Part shown: positions 8,513 through 16,734 of the stretch, piece by piece | Layout of the letters: every line of letters begins with the position of its first letter | Numbering within the stretch: the first letter of the stretch is position 1 | DNA from: Microtetraspora fusca | GTDB taxonomy: Bacteria > Actinomycetota > Actinomycetes > Streptosporangiales > Streptosporangiaceae | Direction: 5' to 3' | Assembly: GCF_001570365.1 (NCBI RefSeq) | Contig: NZ_BBYK01000088.1 | Coordinates: 1 to 34,603 of the forward strand | DNA: 34,603 bases | Translations under genes and position numbers: made by a program | The notes under the pieces: model-generated | Told to the model about the DNA's origin: nothing | Databases searched by the model: none | The model's input: the letters and a program-made list of their open reading frames with translations, nothing else

Positions 8513-8785
8513 ATGGCCCGCTCCGTCCGCGCTCTCATTCCGCGTCTGGTCCGGGACGAATCCGTCTTGGGGGATATCCGCGACGGCCGCTACCGGAGGT
8601 ATCCGATCCTCGGCGGCGTGCTCGTCGCAGGCGTTCTCGTGCTCACCTGGCTGGGGGCGAGCACGGGAACGGCTCTGGCATCCGCGCTCACACTGGTCGC
8701 CGGGGTGGGCATGGGACTGCTCACGCAGAGCACCCTGTATGGCGTCGGCATGACGGCCCATGTTCGTGCGGCGGGCATGCCGACG
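8513..8785 (+). pseudogene. Fragment of a DHA2-type MFS transporter
   Basis: The frame contains GRYRRYPILGGVLVAGVLVL, then ALASALTLVAGVGMGLLTQS. This is the loop and two membrane helices in the C-terminal half of drug:H+ antiporters (the family pattern is GRY-x-P-I-x-G ... G-L-G-x-G). The ~10 other helices are absent on both sides, and the frame then runs into antisense of the biotin-carrier gene. It is a remnant or an unrelated two-helix ORF. The end is approximate. Confidence 0.4.
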
Positions 8786-8812
8786 TCCCTCACTTGCCGA
8801 GATCGCGAAGGG

Positions 8813-9028
8813 TCAGGAGATCTCCGCGATCAGATCCCCTTCATCCAGGACGTCACCTTCGCTGATGGGCAGCGTGGTGACGACGCCGGATGTCTCGGCC
8901 TCGACAGGGATCTCCATCTTCATGGATTCGAGGATCACCAGCGTGTCGCCGGCGGCGACGCTGTCCCCCGTGGAGACGAGCACTTTCCAGACGTTGGCCG
9001 CCAGGTCGGACGTGATCTGCTGGCCCAT
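8813..9028 (-). CDS. Biotin carboxyl carrier protein (small, single-domain)
   Basis: 71 residues, consisting only of the biotinyl domain. The carrier motif is ESMKME with Lys37 as the biotinylation site. VSTGDSVAAGD and the mirrored ISEGDVLDEGD give the two-fold hammerhead. Acetyl-CoA carboxylase AccB normally has an extra N-terminal region and thumb that are absent here. AAGGAAAGGAAG, inside the end of the biotin carboxylase gene, is its ribosome binding site; the junction is TGAGATG. As the last gene of the operon, it would shuttle CO2 between the carboxylase and the PxpB/PxpC-like carboxyltransferase. Confidence 0.88.
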   Translation of the reverse strand: MGQQITSDLAANVWKVLVSTGDSVAAGDTLVILESMKMEIPVEAETSGVVTTLPISEGDVLDEGDLIAEIS

Positions 9029-9029
9029 C

Positions 9030-10391
9030 TCAGCTTCCTTTCCTTGGGGTGGCGCGCATCCGCGCGACCAACGCGGTGCAGTACGAGCCGTCGGCGAACT
9101 CGGGCTCGTCGAGGAGTTCGGTGAAGAAGGGCAGGTTCTGCTTCGGACCCGCGATCGTGAAGGCGGCCAGCGCAGCCCGTGCCCTGGCGATCGCGTCCTC
9201 CCGGGTGCCCGCGTGCACGACCAGCTTGGCCATGAGGGAGTCGTACGCGGGGGTGACCCGATTGCCCTGCCTGTAGGCGGCGTCGACGCGGATGCCGTCG
9301 CCGGACGGCTCGTTCCAGGCGTTGATCGTCCCCGGGCCGGGCAGGAACCGCACCGGATCCTCGGCGTTCACGCGGAACTCGATGGCGTGCCCGCGCGGGC
9401 GCAGCGCGGTGAGGTCCACCGACGGCGGCTCGCCCGCCGCGACGCGAAGCTGTTCCTCGACCAGGTCGACGCCCCACACCGCCTCGGTCACCGGGTGCTC
9501 GACCTGCAGTCGCGTGTTCATCTCCAGGAAGACGAACCCTTGGGCGCCCGGTTCGCCGTACACCAGGCACTCGACGGTGCCCGCGTTGCGGTAACCGACG
9601 GCCTTGCCCACCTGCACGGCCGCGGAGAGCATCTGCTCGCGCAGGTCCGGGTCGAGGCAGGGGGACGGGCTCTCCTCGACGAGCTTCTGGTTGCGCCGTT
9701 GCACCGAGCAGTTGCGCTCTCCGAGGGCGATGACGGCACCGTCGGCGAGACCCAGGATCTGCACCTCGATGTGCCGTGCGCCGGCGTAGTAGCGCTCCAG
9801 CAGGATCGCCGGATCGCCGAACAACCGCTCGGCGAATCCGGACACGGCCGCGTACTGCTTGCGCAGGTCGTCCTCGTCGTGGGCGACGGCCATGCCCATG
9901 CCTCCGCCGCCCGCTGCGGCCTTGACCATCAGGGGGTAGCCGATGGTCGCCGCGGCGTCGAGCGCGGCGGCCTCGCCCGCCACCGGCTCCGGGGTGCCGG
10001 GCGCGACCGGGACCCCGGCGGCGGCGACCGCGTTCCGGGCGTTGATCTTGTCGCCCATCAGCTCGATGACGTCCGGCGCGGGACCGACCCAGACCAGCCC
10101 CGCCTCCTGGACGGCGCGGGCGAAGCCGGCGTTCTCCGACAGGAAGCCGTAGCCGGGATGGACGGCCTCGGCGCCGGTACGGTGGGCCGCCGCCAGCACC
10201 CTTTCGGCGTTGCGGTAGGACTCGGCGGGAGCCGCGGGGCCGAGCTCCACCGCCTCATCGGCCTCACGGACGAACGGCAGGTCGGCGTCGGCGTCGCTGT
10301 ATACCGCGATGGTGCGCAGGCCGAGCCGCCGCGCCGTGCGGATGATCCTCCGGGCGATCTCGCCGCGGTTGGCAACCAACAGAGACTCCAT
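9030..10391 (-). CDS. accC: Biotin carboxylase subunit (AccC-like)
   Basis: 453 residues, the usual length for a stand-alone biotin carboxylase: ATP + HCO3- + biotin-carrier to carboxybiotin. The N-terminal domain opens ESLLVANRGEIARRI. The ATP-grasp glycine-rich loop is KAAAGGGGMGM (about 157-167). The active-site signature EMNTRLQVEHPVTE is present, as are the DLVEEQL and HAIEFRVNAEDP motifs. The ATG at 10391 overlaps the PxpA stop (TGATG); a GTG three bases upstream is an alternative start. Despite the accC name, the neighbours are urea-carboxylase/5-oxoprolinase-like carboxyltransferase halves, not acetyl-CoA carboxyltransferase. I infer it charges biotin for that system. Confidence 0.9.
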   Translation of the reverse strand: MESLLVANRGEIARRIIRTARRLGLRTIAVYSDADADLPFVREADEAVELGPAAPAESYRNAERVLAAAHRTGAEAVHPGYGFLSENAGFARAVQEAGLVWVGPAPDVIELMGDKINARNAVAAAGVPVAPGTPEPVAGEAAALDAAATIGYPLMVKAAAGGGGMGMAVAHDEDDLRKQYAAVSGFAERLFGDPAILLERYYAGARHIEVQILGLADGAVIALGERNCSVQRRNQKLVEESPSPCLDPDLREQMLSAAVQVGKAVGYRNAGTVECLVYGEPGAQGFVFLEMNTRLQVEHPVTEAVWGVDLVEEQLRVAAGEPPSVDLTALRPRGHAIEFRVNAEDPVRFLPGPGTINAWNEPSGDGIRVDAAYRQGNRVTPAYDSLMAKLVVHAGTREDAIARARAALAAFTIAGPKQNLPFFTELLDEPEFADGSYCTALVARMRATPRKGS

Positions 10392-11176
10392 CACCGGCGG
10401 CCTCCCTCCGCTGAGCTGCCGAGCAGCACGGCCAGCGGGGCCTGCTCGATCCCGTGGCCGGTCAGCGCCCTGTGCACCGCCTCGGCGATCTCCGGGCCGT
10501 TGGGCGCGTCACCGTGCAGGCACAGGGACACCGCGTCCACGTCGAGTTCGGTGCCGTCGTCGGCGGCGACCTTGCGCTCCAGCACCATGCGGACCGCGCG
10601 GCGGGCGACCAGCTCGGGGTCCCACGCCTTCTTGACCGGCTCGATGACGAGCTTCCCCATGCGGTCGTAGTGCAGGTCGGGGAACGCCTCCACGACCAGC
10701 CGCACCCCTTCGGCGGCCACGGCATCCGCCGTGGCGGAGGTGAGCAGCATCAACGGCAGCGACGCGTCCACCTTGGCCACCGCCCGGGCGATCGCGGCCG
10801 CGACGGCAGGGTCATCCGAGGCCATCACGTACAGCGCGCCGTGCGGTTTGACGTGCGCCAGTCGGCCGCCGGCGGCCCGCACGAACGCCTGCAGGGCGCC
10901 GAGCTGGTAGAGGCAGTAGTCCTCCAGGTCCTCCGCCGGGATCACCATGCGGCGGCGGCCGAAGCCCATCAGGTCGGGGAAGGCCAGGTGCGCGCCGATG
11001 GCCAGCCCATGTCGCACCGCGGCGGCCACTGTGCGCCGGATCGTCGGCGGGTCACCCGCATGGTAGCCGGTGGCGATGTTGACCGAGGTCAGGTACGGCA
11101 TCATGCCGAGGTCGTCGCCGAGGCTCCAGCGGCCGAAGCTCTCGCCCATGTCGCAGTTGAGGTCCACGCGCGGCAT
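10391..11176 (-). CDS. pxpA: LamB/YcsF family 5-oxoprolinase subunit A-like protein
   Basis: 261 residues. It opens with the family signature VDLNCDMGESFGRW, followed by SVNIATGYHAGDP, AHLAFPDLMGFGRR, HVKPHGALYV and CLHGDAPNGPEIA. The latter clusters of His/Asp are the conserved motifs of PxpA, the polysaccharide-deacetylase-like fold partner in PxpABC. In 5-oxoprolinase, PxpA is thought to hydrolyse the activated lactam. The start ATG (11176) overlaps the TGA of the preceding gene. The reading frame is open further upstream but that is antisense noise of the previous gene. Slightly longer than E. coli PxpA (about 244 residues). Confidence 0.9.
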   Translation of the reverse strand: MPRVDLNCDMGESFGRWSLGDDLGMMPYLTSVNIATGYHAGDPPTIRRTVAAAVRHGLAIGAHLAFPDLMGFGRRRMVIPAEDLEDYCLYQLGALQAFVRAAGGRLAHVKPHGALYVMASDDPAVAAAIARAVAKVDASLPLMLLTSATADAVAAEGVRLVVEAFPDLHYDRMGKLVIEPVKKAWDPELVARRAVRMVLERKVAADDGTELDVDAVSLCLHGDAPNGPEIAEAVHRALTGHGIEQAPLAVLLGSSAEGGRR

Positions 11177-12171
11177 CACAGCTCCTCGTAGTGGTGCGGG
11201 TCGGTCGTGTAGTCGACGCGGGCGGCGAGCGCCAGCGCCTCGTCCAGCGACACCTCTCGGAAGCGGATCAGGTCGCGGCCGGGACGGAGCTGGCCGACCT
11301 TCCACAGCCCGGCCTGGACGACGGTGGCGATCACGGTGAAGCCGCCCGCGGTCGGGCCGTCGGGCCCGAGGATGACAGGCACGTCCCCGTTGGTGTTGAT
11401 GCCGCCGATCGGGTAGCTCCCGTCCAGCACGTTGGACGCGTGCCCGCCCGCGACCCCGCCGGACGGCCTGGCCCACTGGAAGCGATGCGACTCCAGCCGG
11501 GTGCCGACGCGGTTGGAGTTGAGGTCGACCTTCCACTCCCGGCCGATCAGATCCTTCCAGTCCTGCTCGGTGAGGAAGTCGGGGTCCGCGTGCGGGCCGC
11601 GCATCACCTCCACCTCCCAGACGTTGGCCAGCGCGGGCCGCAGCGACGCCGGCACACGTAGCCGCGGCGGCGGCGCGGTCACCGGCCGCGCCCGCAGGAC
11701 GTCGCCCTTCACCAGAGCCCGGCCCTCGACGCCGCCGATGCCGCCCATGGTGTAGGTCGCCCGCGACCCCATCACCATCGGGACGTCAATGCCGCCCGCC
11801 ACCGCCAGGTACAGCCGGAACCCCGGCCCCTTGACGATCGAGCAGGTGATCTCGTCCCCGGGCACCACCCGGACGGTCTCGCCCAGCGGCATGGGCGTGG
11901 AGTTCAGCCGGATGCCCGAGCCCTCGGCTCCGGTGACGGCGACCCAGGTCTCGGCAAGGGCGCGCAACGCGAGCCGGCCCATCGGGATCTCCAGCGCGGG
12001 CGCCCCCGGTTCGTTGCCGACCAGCGCGTTGGCGATGCGGAAGGACACGTGGTCCATCGGACCGGAGGGGAAGAAGCCCTTGGACTGCAGGCCGCGACGG
12101 CCGGGGTAGTCCTGGACCAGGGTCTGCAGCCCCGGCATGACGATGTCGAAGACCGCGTGCGTGTCGGTCAT
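11176..12171 (-). CDS. pxpC: Biotin-dependent carboxyltransferase subunit, PxpC/KipA-like (urea-carboxylase type)
   Basis: 331 residues. The N-terminus (VMPGLQTLVQDYPGRRGLQS, then GFFPSGPMDH and RIANALVGN) is the KipA/AHS2 domain. The C-terminal part carries NSNRVGTRLE, WARPSGG, ASNVLDGSYPIGGINTNGD, PVILGPDGPTAGGFT and LWKVGQLRPGR. These read more like the carboxyltransferase domain of urea carboxylase than like ordinary PxpC (which has SDRMGYRL-type sequence). It should pair with the next protein as the two-part active site that moves CO2 from biotin to an amide nitrogen. Start ATG 12171 overlaps the upstream TGA; the stop overlaps pxpA. Confidence 0.88.
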   Translation of the reverse strand: MTDTHAVFDIVMPGLQTLVQDYPGRRGLQSKGFFPSGPMDHVSFRIANALVGNEPGAPALEIPMGRLALRALAETWVAVTGAEGSGIRLNSTPMPLGETVRVVPGDEITCSIVKGPGFRLYLAVAGGIDVPMVMGSRATYTMGGIGGVEGRALVKGDVLRARPVTAPPPRLRVPASLRPALANVWEVEVMRGPHADPDFLTEQDWKDLIGREWKVDLNSNRVGTRLESHRFQWARPSGGVAGGHASNVLDGSYPIGGINTNGDVPVILGPDGPTAGGFTVIATVVQAGLWKVGQLRPGRDLIRFREVSLDEALALAARVDYTTDPHHYEEL

Positions 12172-13133
12172 CACGGCACCTCCGTTCTGGCCGCGGCGGC
12201 CTCGCGGGCGGACCGCAGCGTGTCGGCCTCGGCGCGCACCTCGGCGGCGCGGGCGAGGTAGTCGGTGACCGAGAACTGGTCGTTCTCGATCACGTACTCG
12301 TAGCGGTTCTCCAGGACGTCCCTGCGGGCCGCCAGGAGCTGGTCCTCGCTCACGGGCTCGAAGCGCACCCGGTCGCCCGGGCGAATCAGGATCGGATCGT
12401 CGCGGAACACCTCGTGCCTGGCCAGAATGTCGTAGACGGGTACGGTCCGGCCGAACAGCTGGTAGCCGCCTGGCGCCTCCACTGGGTAGATCGCCACGCA
12501 GGGGCCTCCGATGCCGACCGCCCCCTCCGCCGTCCAGGTGCGGGTCGGGTTGTACTTCGGCACGGTGATGGCGTTGCGCGGATCGAGCGGGAACATGAAC
12601 GGCAGGCCGGGGAAGAAGCCGGTGTACGCGTTCCACCACTCTGTGCCGGTGACCGTCGCGTACAGGGCGTCCCTGCCGGGCAGGCCGTTGTACTCGACGA
12701 TGTAGTCGATGTTGGAGTTGTCGCGGATGTTGGGCGCCTCCTGCCGGATGGTCGTCGTGTAGCGGCGGACCGCTTCGCGACTCTCGGAGTCGTCGAACGC
12801 GATCGGCAGCGTGATCAACCGGCTGGGCAGGACGAGCGAGCGCACCGACCGCTGCGCCAGGTGCGCCTCCTCGACCGCGTCGATGAGCGCCTTACGGTCG
12901 ATGGCGGCGGGTTCGTGGTGCAGCAGCAGTGAGCGGAAGCCCGGCGCGGCCTCTACCAGCCCCGGCACCGGATGCTCGGCGAGATGGGCCGTGACGCCGG
13001 TCACGAAGAAGTTCAACTCCAGGTCGAGCGCCATCTCGCCGTACTCGACGAGGACGTGGCGGTCACCGGCGGCCCGGTAGACGATGGCCGGCCGGTCTCC
13101 TTCGGCCGGACGGCGGGCGATGACGGCGGTCAT
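12171..13133 (-). CDS. pxpB: Carboxyltransferase subunit, PxpB/KipI-like (urea-carboxylase type)
   Basis: 320 residues, about 100 more than ordinary PxpB. I start it at ATG 13133, preceded by GAGGGAGGAACC. Motifs are GDRHVLVEYG near the N-terminus, PIAFDDSES, FFPGLPF, then KYNPTRTWTAEGAVGIGG, AIYPVEAPGGYQLFGRT and RFEPVSEDQL. The KYNP-x-RTW and PGGYQ-x-x-GRT pattern is the one I associate with urea carboxylase; classical KipI/PxpB has RVPAGSVGIGG and PGGW. The C-terminal ~60 residues form a helical extension. It forms the carboxyltransferase with the following gene. No allophanate hydrolase is encoded nearby. Confidence 0.87.
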   Translation of the reverse strand: MTAVIARRPAEGDRPAIVYRAAGDRHVLVEYGEMALDLELNFFVTGVTAHLAEHPVPGLVEAAPGFRSLLLHHEPAAIDRKALIDAVEEAHLAQRSVRSLVLPSRLITLPIAFDDSESREAVRRYTTTIRQEAPNIRDNSNIDYIVEYNGLPGRDALYATVTGTEWWNAYTGFFPGLPFMFPLDPRNAITVPKYNPTRTWTAEGAVGIGGPCVAIYPVEAPGGYQLFGRTVPVYDILARHEVFRDDPILIRPGDRVRFEPVSEDQLLAARRDVLENRYEYVIENDQFSVTDYLARAAEVRAEADTLRSAREAAAARTEVP

Positions 13134-13143
13134 GGTTCCTCCC

Positions 13144-14706
13144 TCAGCGGCTGGCCGGCGCGGTGGCACCGGCCGGAGCGGTCGAGTCGGCGGCGCAGGC
13201 GGAGCAGACGGCGGCTCCCCCCGCGTTCGGGTCGCGGTCCATCTCCACGGCCACGTAGGGCCGGTCGCAGGAGTGGCACCTGATGCGGGCCTCCCAGATG
13301 TCCTCGACCTCGTCTCGCGGGTCCTCCCCGGCAGGCCGTAGGGCGCCGGGAGCGGTGACCAGGGCGGCGTAGTAGAGGCCCGCGGCGACGGCGACGGTGA
13401 TCAGCGGTGCGAGTTGGGCGAGCACGGGGCTGGCCGGCTGCTCGGTGAGCACGATCCCCACGGCGGAGGCCGCGAGCCAGGCCCCGGCGCCCGCGGTCAC
13501 CGGCTTGAGCCGCCGTGGCCGGAACTCGGGCAGGCCGTCACGGTCCGCGCCCCGCACCGCGATGTGCACCATCGCGATCGCGACCCACGCGGTCACGAAG
13601 ACGCCCTGCCAGGCGAGCGCACGCAGCAGGTAGCTCAGCACGTCGGTCAGCATGAACAGGTAGGCGAGCACGCCCGCCACGACGGTCCAGACGGCCCGCG
13701 GCAGCCTCAGCCGGAGCACCCGCGTGGCGAATGCGTCCAGGTTGGTGGAGGCGAGGTAGTAGTTGGCGGTGTTGATCCGCGTCTGGGATACGAAGATCAC
13801 CAGTACGCCGGCGAAGCCCAGCGACCTGATGAACGCGATGACCACACCCGTCTCGGTGCCCGCGATGTCCCAGGCGCGCAGCAGATAGATGCCGATCAGG
13901 CCGTTGACGGCGAAGGTGAAGGCGTAGAAGACCCAGCCGAAGGTGACCGTGCCGTGGAATCTCTGGTCCTCCGCCCGGCCGAAGCGGGCGTAGTCCACGG
14001 TGTACATCATCATGATGTAGACACCCATGTAGATCAGGTAAGCGGTGAGCCAGCCGGGCAGCGGGCCGCTCGGCGTCGCCGACCGAAGCCAGTCCTGTGG
14101 GTAGCCTTGCTGGACCGTCACCGCGATCACCACAGCGACCAAGCCGACCACGTACAGCGGCAGCAGCACGCCGTTGAGCTTGTCCAGCCAGGTCCGCACG
14201 CCGCCGATGACCAGCGGCAGCGCGTACGCCACGACCACGAGGTACCAGATCTCGATGGCGCCGCCGAAGTACTGCTGGAAGGCCACGGCGACGATCGAGC
14301 CTTCGAACACCGCGTAGTACAGCGCGGTCGCGGCGAAGATGAGCGGTGCGAGTGCCGAGCCCAGCATGCCGAACAGCCGCCGCGACAGCAGCGCGACGGT
14401 CAGGCCGGTACGGGCGGCGTACCTGGACAGGACCAGGTTCACGGCTCCGAAGGTGGCCACCGTCAGCACCATGCCGACGATGGTCGCCGGGGTGCCGACG
14501 GCGTCCGCCGCGGCCACGGCGACGTAGAGCCAGAACATGGCCGAGAACAGCGCCCACCAGGCCATGGCGAGCGACCACCGGCCAGATCGCCAGGACCTGG
14601 GCACGACATGGTTCGAGTAGTCCTCGGTGGCGGCCTCCTTGACGACCTTCGGGTCGTCAGTGAAGGAGACCTCCAGCGCCGGGGGGCGGGCGGAGGTGAT
14701 GGACAA
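13144..14706 (-). CDS. NCS1 family permease with C-terminal zinc-ribbon-like tail
   Basis: 520 residues from TTG 14706, chosen because AGGAG lies six bases upstream and the longer frame has no binding site. About twelve membrane spans (about 40-455). The N-terminal DYSNHVVPRSWRSGRWS loop and SQTRINTANYYLASTNLDAF are NCS1 (purine-cytosine/hydantoin/allantoin permease) features. After the last span the cytoplasmic tail contains CHSC (477-480) and CSAC (501-504), a C-x2-C...C-x2-C pair that could bind zinc; such a tail is not part of the standard family. Ten bases separate it from pxpB. It probably imports the nitrogenous ring compound used by the downstream enzymes. Confidence 0.87.
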   Translation of the reverse strand: MSITSARPPALEVSFTDDPKVVKEAATEDYSNHVVPRSWRSGRWSLAMAWWALFSAMFWLYVAVAAADAVGTPATIVGMVLTVATFGAVNLVLSRYAARTGLTVALLSRRLFGMLGSALAPLIFAATALYYAVFEGSIVAVAFQQYFGGAIEIWYLVVVAYALPLVIGGVRTWLDKLNGVLLPLYVVGLVAVVIAVTVQQGYPQDWLRSATPSGPLPGWLTAYLIYMGVYIMMMYTVDYARFGRAEDQRFHGTVTFGWVFYAFTFAVNGLIGIYLLRAWDIAGTETGVVIAFIRSLGFAGVLVIFVSQTRINTANYYLASTNLDAFATRVLRLRLPRAVWTVVAGVLAYLFMLTDVLSYLLRALAWQGVFVTAWVAIAMVHIAVRGADRDGLPEFRPRRLKPVTAGAGAWLAASAVGIVLTEQPASPVLAQLAPLITVAVAAGLYYAALVTAPGALRPAGEDPRDEVEDIWEARIRCHSCDRPYVAVEMDRDPNAGGAAVCSACAADSTAPAGATAPASR

Positions 14707-14807
14707 GCGGGTCTCCTGCGAGCTTTGGGGGTGACGTCGGCTCAGGCCAGGATGTGTCACGACGGCACGCCCGCCCCATCCGCGATCCGGGCAACCGCAC
14801 GAGCTGT

Positions 14808-14824
14808 TTGCGCCATTCGCGCAA
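14808..14824. promoter_or_regulatory. Inverted repeat, candidate PucR operator
   Basis: TTGCGC-CATTC-GCGCAA is a perfect 6-5-6 palindrome in the short gap between the pucR stop (14836) and the permease start (14706). It lies 102 bases upstream of the permease TTG, a sensible place for activator binding. The sequence itself has not been linked to PucR. Confidence 0.4.
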
Positions 14825-14835
14825 TTCGCCGTTAT

Positions 14836-16337
14836 TCACCTGTCTCGTACGGTGAACGCCATCCATAGTTCCGCGCGCAGTCCCGGGTCGGAGAAGCGCC
14901 TCCCCAGCAGCGTCTCGGCGCGTCCGAGCCGGTAGGTGAGTGTCCGGCGGTGGACGCCGAGCGCAGCCGAGGCAGCCTCCGTGTTGCCGTTGTGCGTCAG
15001 GAAGGTGCGCACGGTGCCGAGCAGGTCGGTCCTGCGGGCCTCCTCGCTCTCCAGCGGGGCCAGCATCGCGATCGCCCATCCCTCCGCCTCGGCTGGGCCG
15101 ACGTGCGCCAGCAGCCCGACGTCGGCGACGTCCCTGGTGGTCAGCAATGTGCACGGCGCGGAGGCCGGCACCGTGTCGCGAGCGCGGCCACCCGCGGCCA
15201 GACACGAGCCAGGTCGGTCCATTCGACGGCCGCGCCGATCACGCCCCGGCCGCCGTTGACGGAGCTGAGCACCGACTGCAACACCCCCACGTGCCCCTCC
15301 ACGGCGGGCAGCACCACCACCATGCGGCCCCGCGGATCGCCCGCGACCAGCGCCGACACGATCTGCAGGCTGCGCTCGTTCTCCAGCGCCACCAGCAGGT
15401 CGCCGCGGTGCCCCGGGTCGGCGGTGACGACGGCGATGCGCACGAGCCCCTCAGGCAGCGGGATGCCCAGCGATTCGGCCGCCTGCTCGGCCGCGGCGTA
15501 CCGGCCGGCCAGGACCAGGGCGAGCACCGTCGCCCGCTCTCTGCGTTCGCTGGCGAGCAGCTCCGCCGCCCGCGCGACCTCCAGCGAGAGCAGATCGACG
15601 GCGATGTCGACCACGCCGCGATCGTGCCCGGACAGCGGAGCCGGCCTGCCGACCGCGAGCACGCCCGCGGGCCGAGCCGCCTCGCTCACCGGCAGCAGGG
15701 TGACCCGGGTGTCACCGAGGTCGAACATCGCCGAATGCCAGGAGCGGGTGCGCGAGACCTCCAGCCGCACCCGTTCGGCGTTGCGCCGGGCGTGGTCGGG
15801 AGCGCCCGCGAGCACGTGACCCTCGCGCGAGAGCAGCAGCACCCACGCGTCGAGGTACACGGCCAGGCTGGTGACGATCGAACGGTGCGCGGGAGCCGTC
15901 AGGGCCGCCTTCACCAGGGTCCGGTAGCGCTCCATCGCCGAGGTCTGCGCGGCCCTGTCGGCGGCGGCGATCCCGTCGGTCACGGCGCGCACTACGGAGC
16001 TGAACCGCGTCGGCTCCGACACCTCCACCACGCTCACCCCGAGCCGGTCGGCCGCCTCGATCAGTGTCGGCGGGACGATCGCGTGCCGCAGCCCCACCCC
16101 GAACCCCAGCGCGGGTACTCCCGCGCGCACCAGCTGCTCGACGTACTCGGGCCACTGGCTGCTGGTGCGCCCCAGGCTCAGCCCGGTCGTCAGCAACAGG
16201 GTGCCCTCGTCAAGGTATGGCGTGGGGTCGAGAAGCTCGCTGATGTGCGCCCAGTGCACGATGACGTCGCCGCGCCCGGCGCGCAGGGTCAGGCCGAGAT
16301 CGCGCCTGGCGACCAGACTGGCGAGTGTCTCCGGCAT
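14836..16337 (-). pseudogene. PucR family transcriptional regulator, frameshifted
   Basis: Residues 1-~385 lie in one frame (ATG 16337). The PucR sensing domain opens ASLVARRDLGLTLRAGRGDV and includes LLLTTGLSLG, followed by a GGDEF-like/CdaR middle region ending DLARVWPRVAALA. Near 15175-15190 the coding switches frame: the first frame runs into a stop at 15141, and the second carries DTVPASAPCTLLTTRDVADV and the C-terminal helix-turn-helix (TFLTHNGNTEAASAALGVHR, then RTLTYRLGRAETLLGRRF). One missing base would restore a ~500-residue regulator. No slippery heptamer is evident, so a real mutation or a sequencing error is likelier than programmed shifting. PucR proteins control purine, hydantoin and amino-acid catabolism. 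Confidence 0.82.
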
Positions 16338-16350
16338 CTGCTCAGGCTAG

Positions 16351-16734
16351 TGGCTCGACGACCTGGCCAGACAGGGCCTGCATCCGCAGCACGCCAGCGA
16401 CCAGTTCCACCTGATCGCATCCCAGGCAGGTCTACCGCCGGTGCGGCTGCATGACCTCCGCCATGGTGGCGCCTCACTGATACTCGCCGCCAGGGTGGAG
16501 CTGAAGATCGTTCAGGAGACCTTGGGGCACGTCTCCTCCACCTTTACCCGCGACACGTACACCAGCGTCTATCCGGAAGTCGCGCGGGCGGCGGCTGAGT
16601 CCACCGCCGCGCTACTGGCCACTCACGAGCCCGGCGAGCTTCGCCTCGTCGGCGAAGAGTCACGCTGCTCGACGCCCATCGACGTGATCGACACGGCAGT
16701 GTCCTCAGGGGTACCGATATGCGGCTTGACCTGA
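16351..16734 (+). pseudogene. 3' fragment of a tyrosine recombinase (integrase)
   Basis: An in-frame TAG at 16348 precedes codons reading WLDDLARQGLHPQHASDQFH. The C-terminal catalytic box follows: LHDLRHGGASL (His-x-x-Arg), then LGHVSSTFTRDTYTSV with the final His and the nucleophile Tyr. The arm-binding and core-binding domains and the first catalytic Arg are missing, so it is inactive. Its last ~70 bases form the right copy of the 95-bp direct repeat. It is placed head-on to the pucR start. Confidence 0.75.

Noticed and set aside
8813-10391. Acetyl-CoA carboxylase AccBC as the function of these two genes
   Set aside because: The carrier lacks the AccB thumb and the genes are embedded with PxpABC-type genes, so supply of carboxybiotin to that complex is likelier. 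Not excluded.
8760-10670. 636-codon plus-strand open frame
   Set aside because: Antisense to the biotin carrier and biotin carboxylase genes, which have clear motifs.
13414-14868. 484-codon plus-strand open frame
   Set aside because: Antisense to the NCS1 permease; rich in His/Arg/Gly, no family features.
15150-15220. Programmed ribosomal frameshift in pucR
   Set aside because: No slippery heptamer or obvious downstream pseudoknot, and the family is not known for frameshifting. Mutation or sequencing error is simpler.
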